Positions 53,169 through 61,648 of a DNA stretch of 64,000 nt are shown here, piece after piece (the stretch's first letter is position 1; each line of letters starts with the position of its first letter). The notes below the pieces were generated by a model, which saw nothing but the letters and a program-made list of their open reading frames with translations, was not told where the DNA came from and did not search any database. A program made the translations under genes and the position numbers. The stretch is from G963665545 sp963665545 (lineage in GTDB: Bacteria > Pseudomonadota > Gammaproteobacteria > Xanthomonadales > SZUA-36), in assembly GCA_963665545.2 (NCBI GenBank), contig CAXXKZ010000004.1:744001-808000 (forward strand), written 5' to 3'.

Positions 53169-53852
53169 TTGATTTCCAAGCCCCCAAACAAGAAATCCGC
53201 AGGCATGCAATTCGGGCGTGCCATGGTGTGGTTCGCTGCAGGTCTTGTCGCCGTGTCCAGTGCGATCGCGGGCGCCTGGCTCTGGCATCAGACCAGTCAA
53301 GGCGATCAATTCAGCGCCCCTGCGGCCCTGGTGAAATACCCTCAGGCCCGGGACGTCGTCGATTTCCCACTCATTGATCATCAGGGGAATCAATTTGCAT
53401 TTCAGAACATCAAGGGTGCCTGGTCGTTGCTGTTTTTCGGCTTTACCACCTGTCCCGATATTTGCCCCGACACACTGTTCAAAATGAAGCAGGTAAAATC
53501 GGCCCTGTCAGGTCATGAAGCTCAGCCATCGAGACAGATCCATTCTTACTTCATTTCCGTGGATCCGGAGCGGGATACGCCAGAAAAAATAGCCGCATAT
53601 ATTGCCTATTTTGACCCAGGTATGACCGGTCTGACCGGTGACCCGGCCATGCTTCAGGGTCTCGCAATGCAGCTTGGAATAGCGTTTCGCGTGGCGCCCC
53701 ATGAGGTGGGCGCGACCTCGTACGATGTCGATCACTCTGCCGGAATAGTGTTGATGAACCCGCAAGGACAGCTCTATGGCCTGTTACGCCCACCGCATGA
53801 AGTGGAGGCCATCGTGGCTGCCCTCGTCCCCATACTGGGAAGCCTTCCGTGA
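53169..53852 (+). CDS. SCO1/SenC/PrrC-family copper chaperone
   Basis: The 227-residue protein has an N-terminal membrane anchor (AMVWFAAGLVAVSSAIAGAWLW) and a thioredoxin-like domain with the copper site TTCPDICPDTLF (Cys95, Cys99) and a late His in VDHSAGIVLMN. It delivers copper to cytochrome c oxidase or acts as a thiol reductase in the periplasm. The start is a TTG at 53169 with an in-frame ATG 12 codons later, just before the membrane anchor, as an alternative. It is four bases upstream of psd. Confidence 0.9.
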   Translation: MISKPPNKKSAGMQFGRAMVWFAAGLVAVSSAIAGAWLWHQTSQGDQFSAPAALVKYPQARDVVDFPLIDHQGNQFAFQNIKGAWSLLFFGFTTCPDICPDTLFKMKQVKSALSGHEAQPSRQIHSYFISVDPERDTPEKIAAYIAYFDPGMTGLTGDPAMLQGLAMQLGIAFRVAPHEVGATSYDVDHSAGIVLMNPQGQLYGLLRPPHEVEAIVAALVPILGSLP

Positions 53853-53856
53853 TCAG

Positions 53857-54711
53857 ATGTCATTGCTAGAAAAATTTTTCGCAGGCATCCAGACCATCCT
53901 GCCCCACCACCTGCTTTCGGCCCTGGTTCACCGCCTGATGCGGATCAAGCTGCGCTGGATCAAGAATGCGCTGATCTACCTGATCTCTGAATTTGTGGAC
54001 GTGGATTGGAGTGAATGCAAACTGCAATCCATCTCCGATTTCGATACCTTCAACGACTTTTTCACCCGCGAACTGGCCGCAAATGCCCGCCCCCTGCCGC
54101 AGGACTCGAAGGCATTCGTCTCGCCCAGCGATGGCAAAATCAGTGAAGCAGGCCGCTTGCGTGAAAATCGGATCATCCAGGCCAAGGGCAGAAGTTACAG
54201 CGTACAGACACTGCTGGCTTCTGACCCGTCTGCAGCAGATTTTGCCGGTGGATATTTTCACACCATTTATCTCTCGCCGCGGGACTACCACCGTGTCCAC
54301 ATGCCTTTCGACGGTGTGCTGCAACGCGTCATCCACGTTCCCGGTCGGCTTTTCAGCGTTGCACCCTACGCCGTCAGGCAAGTGCCCAATCTGTTTGCAC
54401 GAAACGAACGGGTGATCAGTATTTTCGAGACCAGCAACGGACCAATGGCCGTCGTGCTGGTGGGCGCCATGCTGGTTTCAAGCATGGAAACGGTGTGGTC
54501 CGGAGTGGTGACCCCTCCGCGGGGCCGGCGGATCACGCATGGAGACTGGTCAAATCACCACTATTCCCTGAAACGTGGTGATGAGCTCGGCAGATTCAAT
54601 ATGGGATCAACCGTTATCCTATTGATGACGGCTGCGGGGGTATCCTCTGTCGAGGACATGGAGGCGGGCGATCCGGTCATCATGGGACAAAAACTGGGGC
54701 GCGCTTGCTAG
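53857..54711 (+). CDS. psd: Phosphatidylserine decarboxylase
   Basis: The 284-residue proenzyme has the family pattern: FNDFFTRELAANARPL, SPSDGKISEAG, YLSPRDYHRVHMPFDG (Asp and His of the catalytic triad region) and the self-cleavage site MGSTVILL, with Met in place of the usual Leu before Gly-Ser. Cleavage before the Ser makes the pyruvoyl group. It forms phosphatidylethanolamine in the inner membrane. Its TAG stop lies in the CTAG beginning family A copy 3, and it ends LGRAC. Confidence 0.96.
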   Translation: MSLLEKFFAGIQTILPHHLLSALVHRLMRIKLRWIKNALIYLISEFVDVDWSECKLQSISDFDTFNDFFTRELAANARPLPQDSKAFVSPSDGKISEAGRLRENRIIQAKGRSYSVQTLLASDPSAADFAGGYFHTIYLSPRDYHRVHMPFDGVLQRVIHVPGRLFSVAPYAVRQVPNLFARNERVISIFETSNGPMAVVLVGAMLVSSMETVWSGVVTPPRGRRITHGDWSNHHYSLKRGDELGRFNMGSTVILLMTAAGVSSVEDMEAGDPVIMGQKLGRAC

Positions 54712-54904
54712 CTGTGAATTCCAGCATCGTTGTTCACACGTGAGGTTCGGTGCCATCGTTACCGCAAAGCGTCATGAGGGGGTTGCGGTTCGCTCCTGGC
54801 GGATGGCCCTTTTTGCACAAGGATGTGCTTAGATCGTGGAGCGCAAGGATGCGCGGGAACGATCCAGCAAGGATGACGTGGTCAAGCTATTTGATACAAC
54901 CCAG

Positions 54905-55948
54905 TTAAGCAACTTTTCTTAATTCTGTCATTTCCATTTCAAACTGATTCGGACTTCTGTAATTGAGGTACGAATGCAGTCTGTAACTGTTATAAAACAT
55001 CGATATGTAATCCAGGATATCCTGCTGGGCTTCATAGCGGGTCTGGTAGTGTCGCCAGTGCACCCGTTCCTGCTTCAGGCTGCCGAAGAAGCTCTCCACA
55101 ACAGCGTTATCCCAGCAGTCGCCTTTTCGGCTCATGCTGCCTTTGAAGCCATGCGCTTTCAATAATCGCCTGCAAGCTTTACTGGCATATTGGGATCCGC
55201 GGTCAGAATGGTGGATCAAGCCTGCTTTTGGCCTGCGCAACCAGATCGCCATCGTCAATGCATCACACACCAGCTGTGCGGTCATTCGGCTGCTCATACT
55301 CCAGCCCACAACTTTTCTGGAATATAAATCAATCACAACAGCCAGATACAACCAGCCTTGCTGGGTCCAGACATAGGTGATGTCTGAAGCAAAAACCTGG
55401 TTGGGTTGCTCAACGTCAAATTGCCGTTCCAATAAATTTTCAAATAACGGCAATTTATGATTGCTGTTGGTGGTCACTTTGAATTTCTTTTTATGACGAA
55501 CTTGAATAACCGCTTCTTTCATCAGGTTCACGGTCTTCGTTCTGCTGATCGGAAAACCCAATGCATTCATCGCTCTTTTCATGCGCCGCCGGCCATAGGT
55601 ATATTGGCTGGCAACGGCTATATCCTTCATCCAGTCCAGCATCTCCTGGTGCTCCGGATCCGCCAGCCTGGCTTCTGTAATTCGCCGATAGTGGTAATAA
55701 CCTTGTCGGCTGACACCCAGTACTCGACACATCAGGTCGATTGGCCAGGTCTTCTTGTGTTGGGTGACAAACAAATATTTCATTTCATTTCTTTGGCAAA
55801 GAAGACCGTCGCTTTTTTTAGGATTTCTTTCTCCATTTTCAGGTTTTTGACCTGCGATCTTAACTTCCGGATTTCTTCCTGTTCCGGGGTGAGTTTGCCG
55901 TTCCCGCGGAAAGATTGCCCACCATCGGCTCGGTGTTCTGAAACCCAA
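54905..55948 (-). CDS. IS3-family transposase OrfB (integrase core)
   Basis: The catalytic DDE residues are in FASDITYVW, IHHSDRGSQYAS and WDNAVVESFFGSLKQE. An HTH-like segment (MCRVLGVSRQGYYHY) and a zinc-free N-terminal region precede the rve domain. The functional part begins after the frameshift point near 55815; the residues upstream of SDGLLCQ in this frame overlap orfA and are not a real N-terminus. OrfB is normally made as an OrfAB fusion through a -1 shift. The element's coding part is intact. Confidence 0.93.
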   Translation of the reverse strand: MGFRTPSRWWAIFPRERQTHPGTGRNPEVKIAGQKPENGERNPKKSDGLLCQRNEMKYLFVTQHKKTWPIDLMCRVLGVSRQGYYHYRRITEARLADPEHQEMLDWMKDIAVASQYTYGRRRMKRAMNALGFPISRTKTVNLMKEAVIQVRHKKKFKVTTNSNHKLPLFENLLERQFDVEQPNQVFASDITYVWTQQGWLYLAVVIDLYSRKVVGWSMSSRMTAQLVCDALTMAIWLRRPKAGLIHHSDRGSQYASKACRRLLKAHGFKGSMSRKGDCWDNAVVESFFGSLKQERVHWRHYQTRYEAQQDILDYISMFYNSYRLHSYLNYRSPNQFEMEMTELRKVA

Positions 55949-56073
55949 CGACCGAGCATATTGCCATTAAGCCCAAGGCTTCTGGCAGCTTCTGCACGGC
56001 TATAACCTTGATCGACTACCAAACTGACTGCATCCAGTTTGAACTCCTTTGAATACTTTTTTCTTCTTCTCAA
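55780..56073 (-). CDS. IS3-family transposase OrfA (DNA-binding part)
   Basis: The 97-residue protein has the helix-turn-helix region (KLDAVSLVVDQGYSRAEAAR, then SLGLNGNMLGRWVSEHRADG) and a leucine-zipper-like end (EEIRKLRSQVKNLKMEKEIL). A run of seven T on the plus strand at 55813-55819 (A-AAA-AAA-G on the coding strand) near the end is a likely slippery site for -1 frameshifting into orfB. Confidence 0.92.
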   Translation of the reverse strand: MRRRKKYSKEFKLDAVSLVVDQGYSRAEAARSLGLNGNMLGRWVSEHRADGGQSFRGNGKLTPEQEEIRKLRSQVKNLKMEKEILKKATVFFAKEMK

Positions 56074-56582
56074 TTTACTTCTCCCAGTTAAATAAATTAT
56101 CTCTTAACTGGGTTGTACAATCTATTGGACCACTTCAGGATGCGCGGGAACGATCCAGCAAGGATGCGCGGGAACGATCCAGCAAGGATGCGCGGGAACG
56201 ATCCAGCAAGGATGCGCGGGAACGATCCAGCAAGGATGCGCGGGAACGATCCAGCAAGGATGCGCGGGAACGATCCAGCAAGGATGCGCGGGAACGATCC
56301 AAGGCGCTAAGAACACTTGAAACCGTTCAGCAGCTCTTCGAGCCGCCGAAAAATGCTGCCATCCTGGCATTTTCCTTCCTCGCGCCATCCTTGGCGCTCG
56401 GGCTCGGCGAGGCGACACGGAACAGGATGTTCCGTTGGAGCCGACCCACCAAGCGCGGAGGAGCGAGGGTAGCCCGCAGGGCCATCCGCCAGGCGTGGAC
56501 AGCAGTGCGCTCATGGGGCTTTCCGGAGGTACGCGCATCCCTGTGCTCCGCGATCTAAGCACATCCTTGTGCAAAGCCACCT

Positions 56583-58964
56583 CTAGAAGTCGTAGGAAAA
56601 GATGACGCCTATCAGTCTGGGCTTGCGCCAGTTCGTCTGGATCGTTGCAATGTCCGGGCGTGCACTGGGATTGTAGACCATGACATGGCTGAGCAAGGCT
56701 TCATCTTCCACGTTCAGAGCATAGCCTTCAAAACGGAAGCGGCCGCCTGGAGCCAACCAGGTCAGCCGCACATCCGTGGTGGTATGGCTGCTCTGCATCG
56801 TGCCCGGCAGGTTGATGTCGCTGGCGGAATACTCACTCGAGTAGTAGGTCTGGATATAGGGTTTGAGCGTCCCCCATCTTTTCGTGCGAAACAGATAACC
56901 TGCTTGCAAACCCAGGGTTATTTTTGGTGAGAATGCCGGCCGCCAGCCGTTCAGCGATAGACGATCCCCCTCTGTATGGCCCTCAATGTCCCCCAGCCCG
57001 GCAATGCCCGCCACATCATATGTGCCGAACCTGGCGTCCAGATAGGCCAGTTGCAGGCCAATGTCCCAATTTTCACCGGGCAACCACTGAAATTCGATTT
57101 CGGCGCCCTTCGCGGTCATTGAACCACCGTTGCCAATATATTCCAGTGCACCTTGCGAGCCGGGCATCGGACCGACACCGAAGGACTGCGCTTGCATGTC
57201 CTTGTAGTCGTTATAAAACGCGGCCACGTTGAGGCGCAGCTTACCGCCGGAAAATTGGCTGCGAAATCCCACCTCCAGCGCGGTGACGGATTCCGGATCA
57301 TAGGCAGCAGGCGCGCCGGGCGTATTGTTCAGACCACCTGAACGGGCCCCGGTCGAAGCGGATAAATAGCTGACCACACGTGGCGAAAGGTCAAATTCAG
57401 TCGCTGCTTTCCAGATCACGTCACTCCAGCTATCGGTCTCGCCGGTGCGCAACTGCTTAGTGTCCTTAAACCACCTCAATTCACCGCTCATCCGCCAGCG
57501 ATCGCTGAAGCCGTAAGCCAGTCTGCCGTAGGCCGCCTGTGAATCGATCGAGTACTTGCCTGAATTGTCCCATGAGGCGGGTGAATGTAGTCCTGTATTC
57601 GCTTCCAGCCAACTCCAGTCGGCACTGCGGTCAAAGGTGTAGAGGCCCAGTACCCAGTCCAGCGCGTTATCGGTGGCGGAGGACAGCCGAATCTCGCTGG
57701 ACCAGGAATCCTGAAAGGTGTTCCAGCCGGCAAAGTCGCTGCTTCGCGCCTCCCCGGCATCGCTGTAATCGCTGTCGAATAACTGGGTGGCTTCGAGCTC
57801 CGTGAAATTGCTGATCCACTGCATTTGGGCGAAACCCATGTCCCAATTGACGCTCAGGGTGCTGGACAGGTTTTCCATATCGTCCGTGGCGAGAAAATTT
57901 CGCCATACGATGTAAGGCCCGAGATCCTGGATGACTCCGGGGGCCGCAAACTGATGACCCGGCAACAACTCTCCGTCGACGTAGGCAACGGTTTGCTGAT
58001 AGCCCCAGATGCCGGTGCCGTTTCCGTTCTTGTCGAGGAATTTAACCTTCAATATCGTGTCGAAGCGATTACTCGGGCGCCACCTGAACGCCGCGCTCAC
58101 CATCTGGGTCTTCGCGCTATTGAGGTCGTCGCTGTCCGGCTCCTCGTGAGGATTAATGATGATGCCTGAATGTGCATCGGCCAGTGCCGCAAAACGGAAG
58201 GCAAACTGGTCATTGAACGGGATATTGAAAACGGCCTCGAAGCGGGCCCGGTCAAACCTGCCCATGACACCCTCGATGCGGCCCTCGAAGCGATCGAGGT
58301 TCGGATCATAAGTCTTGATGTGAATGGCGCCACCGATCGTATTGCGCCTATAGGCCAGGCCCTGCGGACCCCGCAATACATCAATGCGCTCGACATCCAG
58401 GTAAGGCTCGAGCGCCTGCATGGTGGATGGCACGTAGACACCATCAACGTGGATGCCAACGACCTGTTCAGCCTGTGGACCTACGCTATTGTTACGGGCA
58501 CCCCGCATGGACAGTCGAACATCATGCCCTGAACGACCATATTGAAGGCCGGGAATCAGGCGATCCAGACGCGATACATCCTGAACCCCGCCAAACTGCA
58601 GGCGTTCCCACGTCAATGAAGTCCTGGTGATCGCCAAGCCTGAATCCGTCTGCGCAGCCGGTCCGCTGTCGGTCCAACGTGATGTCACGGGCGTGCTGTT
58701 CGGCGGGCCGGCCCCAGCAATTGCCTTGCTTTCCTTCACAAGTGAGGATTGGCCGGCCTGCAATCGTCCCTCAAGTCCCGCCAGGGATTTTCGAGCGTTT
58801 TTCAGCTCGCCTTCCAGCTTGGCAACTCTTGACTTCATTGCCTCGATGCATTGTTGTACTTCAGCGTGATTCTCGCAGCCTTCGGCACTTTGTTGCTGGT
58901 CAGCCTGGACAGGCCACCAGACTGACACGGCCAAGAGGACCGACAACACCGTCAGATTCTTCAT
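56583..58964 (-). CDS. TonB-dependent outer-membrane receptor with an N-terminal coiled coil
   Basis: The 793-residue protein has a signal peptide (MKNLTVLSVLLAVSVWWPVQA), then a helical, charged segment (residues about 35-80, MKSRVAKLEGELKNARKSLA) that looks like a coiled coil, then the plug domain (LDRLIPGLQYGRSG, VDGVYVPSTMQALEPYLDVE, LRGPQGLAYRRNTIGGAIHI) and the barrel, ending in VIFSYDF with the C-terminal aromatic residue needed for outer-membrane assembly. The substrate is unknown. The coiled coil before the plug is unusual. An AGGAG ribosome site precedes the ATG. The stop TAG is in CTAG 56583-56586 at the edge of family A copy 3. Confidence 0.9.
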   Translation of the reverse strand: MKNLTVLSVLLAVSVWWPVQADQQQSAEGCENHAEVQQCIEAMKSRVAKLEGELKNARKSLAGLEGRLQAGQSSLVKESKAIAGAGPPNSTPVTSRWTDSGPAAQTDSGLAITRTSLTWERLQFGGVQDVSRLDRLIPGLQYGRSGHDVRLSMRGARNNSVGPQAEQVVGIHVDGVYVPSTMQALEPYLDVERIDVLRGPQGLAYRRNTIGGAIHIKTYDPNLDRFEGRIEGVMGRFDRARFEAVFNIPFNDQFAFRFAALADAHSGIIINPHEEPDSDDLNSAKTQMVSAAFRWRPSNRFDTILKVKFLDKNGNGTGIWGYQQTVAYVDGELLPGHQFAAPGVIQDLGPYIVWRNFLATDDMENLSSTLSVNWDMGFAQMQWISNFTELEATQLFDSDYSDAGEARSSDFAGWNTFQDSWSSEIRLSSATDNALDWVLGLYTFDRSADWSWLEANTGLHSPASWDNSGKYSIDSQAAYGRLAYGFSDRWRMSGELRWFKDTKQLRTGETDSWSDVIWKAATEFDLSPRVVSYLSASTGARSGGLNNTPGAPAAYDPESVTALEVGFRSQFSGGKLRLNVAAFYNDYKDMQAQSFGVGPMPGSQGALEYIGNGGSMTAKGAEIEFQWLPGENWDIGLQLAYLDARFGTYDVAGIAGLGDIEGHTEGDRLSLNGWRPAFSPKITLGLQAGYLFRTKRWGTLKPYIQTYYSSEYSASDINLPGTMQSSHTTTDVRLTWLAPGGRFRFEGYALNVEDEALLSHVMVYNPSARPDIATIQTNWRKPRLIGVIFSYDF

Positions 58965-59013
58965 TTATTGCTCCTCGATCAAAATCCATTGAGCGATCGT
59001 TTTCGGCTGTTTT

Positions 59014-60394
59014 CTACTGATAGCCGATCATGACTGCGATGACCATGGTCAGGCTGCCGGCAATCATCAACTGCACCATCAGCGGCCAGATAAAGCGGAA
59101 CCAACGGTCGTATGGGATGCCGCAAATACCCAAAATACCCATCAACACAGCATTGGTTGGAACGAACATGTTCATAAATCCATCACCCATTTTGTAAGCC
59201 AATACCGCGACCTGTCTGGGCAGGCCGACAACATCTGCAATCGGCGCCATTAGGGGCATGGTGACGTAGGCTTGGCCGGAACCGGATGGGATAAAGAAAT
59301 TCAGCAGGCTCTGGATCATCAACATGCCAACAGCCGCCAACTCCCCGCCCAACAGAGTAAGCGGCTCCGCCAGCGTATGAACAATGGTATGGAGCACCTG
59401 ACCATCGCTCAAGGTCAGCGCAATGCCACGGGCAAATCCAACCATCAGGGCTGTGCCGGCCAGTTCCGCTGCGCCCAGGGTGAAAGCGCGCGCCATGTTG
59501 TCAATGCCCTGTCCCGACGCCAAGCCGGCAGCGATGGCCAGCGCTACAAACACGCCGCCTAATTCCACCAGGTACCAGCCATGTGCGAATATGCCCCAGA
59601 CACTTAAGCCCAGGGCTGCAAGGGCCAGTAACAGTACGACACGATGCCGGCCGCTTAGCGGGCCGACCTCGCGAACCGCCGGGGGCTGAGCGTCGTCGAT
59701 ATCGGCCACCAGGGAAGCGCCCGGGTTGGCCCGTACCTTCTGGGTATAGCGCCACACATGAAAAAAACCGATGGCCATGAACGGCAGAAACATCGCCAGG
59801 CGGAAGCCGATTCCCGACACCGGTGTCAGGCCAGCCACTTCCTGGGCGACCAGTACAGTGAACGGATTGATGGCCGCCGTTCCATAACTTATGCCGTAGC
59901 CGACGATCATAATGCCGGCCGCCGCCACCACATCCATGCGCATGCCCGCGCACAGGCTCATCAGAATCGCGACCAACGGGATGTATTCTTCCGCCATGCC
60001 AATCGTGGAGGAACCGACTCCAAAGGCCAAGAGTCCAATCAGCACCAGTAAAGCCGGCTGACCCCCAAAACGACTTAACAACCGGGCCAGGGCCGCATCC
60101 AGGGCGCCTGAGGAGCGAATAACTGACAAGGCCCCGCAAAATGACCAGCAGAAAGAAGATAATGCCCTGAGCCGCCTCCAGGCCGCGTGGAATCACTGTG
60201 AACAAAGACCACAATGGCAACGGATCGACATCTGCCAGTTGGGAATAGGTGCCAGGCACCACGACGTCTCGGCCGTGGTCGTTGACCGTGGTTTCAAATG
60301 CGCCAGCCGGCAGTATCAGTGTCAGCAGGTAGGCAAGAACAATCATGCCGTAAAGCAGAACCAGCGTATGCGGGACACGGATTGCTGTTTTCAC
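59014..60394 (-). pseudogene. YfcC-type (C4-dicarboxylate/amino-acid) transporter, frameshifted
   Basis: The N-terminus (MKTAIRVPHTLVLLYGMIVL, then VPGTYSQLADVDPLPLW) starts at 60394 and runs in one frame to about 60135; the rest of the protein is in another frame from there to 59014 (ALSVIRSSGALDAAL to the end MVIAVMIGYQ). Joining them gives about 460 residues, the family length, with NFFIPSGSGQAYVTMPLMAP and MFVPTNAVLMGILGICG as typical motifs. One base appears to be missing in GGCCCCGC near 60130-60138. The family (YfcC/DcuC-like, ArcD-related) has uncertain substrates. It may be a pseudogene or a sequence error. It follows the OPT remnant on the same strand. Confidence 0.82.
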
Positions 60395-60409
60395 CTCTGC
60401 GGCTCCTGA

Positions 60410-60652
60410 TTAGCGGGCACTGGGCACGTCTATCCGACGCGCCCGACGCACAAACCAGGCGGCAAATGTGACAAAAACCAGGAATCCGAAGAGATTGGCC
60501 AGCCAGTCGTGCCTCCCAGTTGCCTCAGGGCATGAAAGTCCGCCACCGTCATCACGGCAACCGGGATTGAAGTGCTGATTGTCAGTCCGGCCCGCAATCC
60601 CAGGTATGCATTGGCGGCGCCAAACAAGATCAGTTCTCCACAACGGGATCAA
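60410..60652 (-). pseudogene. Remnant of an OPT-family oligopeptide transporter and a second fragment
   Basis: On the minus strand near 60630-60520 the sequence ELILFGAANAYLGLRAGLTI and STSIPVAVMTVA is the characteristic N-terminal part of OPT transporters. It then runs into another frame at about 60500, which gives WLANLFGFLVFVTFAAWFVR and ends RRIDVPSAR, a membrane end of unknown origin. Most of an OPT gene is absent, so a large deletion has left about 240 bp. It lies between the CsgG-family and YfcC-type genes. Confidence 0.65.
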
Positions 60653-61578
60653 TTGGGCCGGTGAATTTTCATCCCCTTGATCACCGCAGCCGAGTCACCG
60701 GATGTGACCTGGGCGATAGAGAGCTTCTCTTTGACCTGGTTGACGGTAAGTCGGGCTACTTCTGTCATGCTTTCATCCAACACCTCTCCGGTATCGGGAT
60801 CACGCAGGACGTCAACTTCCCCGACGACAAAAGTCTGACCGATGCTGACCCCTTCGCGATCACCCCGGTTGAGATATACCTTGTCACCCTTGACCATGAC
60901 CACGGTACCGGACCAGGGGAAGTTGGGTAACTGTTCGAGCATAAACGCGACCGCCTCCGCGCAGGCATCCTGCACCGCCAGGCCGACATTGTCATTGGTA
61001 TGTCCGCCGAACGAGCCGCCCCAATTGCCGGTGGCGTAGCCTACATTCATTGATTTTCGTTTGTGAGTACCCACAACACTCTTGGAGGCAACGACCTGCC
61101 CGGTGGTTGAATCGACAATATAAATTGTCGCATTGACTTCACCCTTGCCACCGCCTCCGCCAATCCGGATACCCCTGATGCGTATCCCACCACCCGCGCC
61201 ACCGGTGTCTCCCTGGACGTGCGTAATGGCGCCTTTGACGAGTAACTGCGCGGGTGTCATCTGGCCCGTTGCCGGGGCCTTGCCGCCGCCGGCTGTACGC
61301 CCGGAGGCCGCGAAGTCCTGCTCATCCATCGCCGCGTAGCGCATGTCGGTTTCACCCAGCACAATAAACTTTCCGGTCTGATTGAGCATATCGGTCAACA
61401 CGGTGTCCCAGGCATCGCCGATGCTCCACTGGCCGTGCCAGCCGGCGCGATTCTCGAATTTGGAAACGGTGATCGAAAACCGCAGGCCCCCGGTGGCTTC
61501 CTCGGCCGGCAACGGCGCAGGGGCAATCAGAATTACGCCGGCAATGATGCATGCTGTCATCGTCGAAAATACTTTCAT
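60649..61578 (-). CDS. CsgG/HfaB-family secreted protein
   Basis: The 309-residue protein has a signal peptide (MKVFSTMTACIIAGVILIAP, cleavage after PAPLPA) and the CsgG family pattern: SITVSKFENRAGWHGQWSIG, VLTDMLNQTGKFIVLGETDM and PAQLLVKGAITHV, then INVYIVDSTTGQ-like VNATIYIVDSTTGQVVASKS and a C-terminal GDKVYLNRGDREGVSIGQTF domain. CsgG proteins form outer-membrane secretion pores or assemble surface structures. No lipobox like that of E. coli CsgG is visible. A Gly-rich loop (GGAGGGIRIRGIRIGGGGG) is striking. No curli genes are next to it, so the partner is unknown. Confidence 0.82.
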   Translation of the reverse strand: MKVFSTMTACIIAGVILIAPAPLPAEEATGGLRFSITVSKFENRAGWHGQWSIGDAWDTVLTDMLNQTGKFIVLGETDMRYAAMDEQDFAASGRTAGGGKAPATGQMTPAQLLVKGAITHVQGDTGGAGGGIRIRGIRIGGGGGKGEVNATIYIVDSTTGQVVASKSVVGTHKRKSMNVGYATGNWGGSFGGHTNDNVGLAVQDACAEAVAFMLEQLPNFPWSGTVVMVKGDKVYLNRGDREGVSIGQTFVVGEVDVLRDPDTGEVLDESMTEVARLTVNQVKEKLSIAQVTSGDSAAVIKGMKIHRPN

Positions 61579-61648
61579 CTTGAGTTCTCCACTTTTTCCT
61601 GTCCTAATTCAGTGTACCTTCAGGCGCGTTGCGGTGAAAGGAGCCCGG

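Larger units (their letters stand above)
54874..56137 (-). mobile_element. IS3-family insertion sequence, complete
   Basis: The element is 1264 bp, with TG...CA ends and imperfect terminal inverted repeats of about 35 bp (left TGACGTGGTC, right read in reverse TGAAGTGGTC, then both with TACAACCCAGTTAAG). It is flanked by a 3-bp target duplication, GGA (54871-54873 and 56138-56140), as is usual for IS3. It carries overlapping orfA and orfB on the minus strand. It is inserted into the 24-bp tandem array. Confidence 0.92.
54847..56300. repeat. 24-bp tandem repeat array, eight units, split by the IS3 element
   Basis: The unit starts GGATGCGCGGGAACGATCCA and is followed by GCAA. One unit lies left of the IS (54847-54870) and seven lie right of it (56138-56300), identical except at the last unit, which lacks its final five bases. 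In one frame the right part would read MRGNDPAR over and over, but no gene structure supports translation. The unit resembles the reverse complement of a block inside copy 1 (GATCGCTCCCGCACATCC near 11921). There are no spacers, so it is not a CRISPR array. Confidence 0.9.
54708..56586. mobile_element. Family A CTAG-bounded repeat element, copy 3, rearranged and carrying an IS
   Basis: The left end is CTAG (54708-54711) and the 27-bp family A terminal repeat (54712-54738), with TCGTTGTTCACA at its inner end. The next block (GTGAGGTTCGGTGCCATCGT and onward) matches copies 1 and 2. The right part (56300-56580) has blocks in the opposite orientation, including the GGAACAGGATGTTCC palindrome near 56420, and ends at CTAG 56583-56586 without a recognisable right terminal repeat. 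A 24-bp tandem array lies in the middle, and an IS3-family element is inserted in that array. Nothing else in this gap between psd and the TonB receptor gene codes for protein. Confidence 0.7.

Noticed and set aside
54712..54846. Left part of family A copy 3 as a small gene downstream of psd
   Set aside because: It matches the non-coding blocks of the other copies and has no start with a ribosome site.
56138..56300. Regular 24-bp repeats that could be taken for a CRISPR array or a repeat protein
   Set aside because: Units abut with no spacers, so it is a plain tandem array. The repeated MRGNDPAR reading has no gene context and the units are identical in DNA, as expected for recent amplification rather than protein selection.
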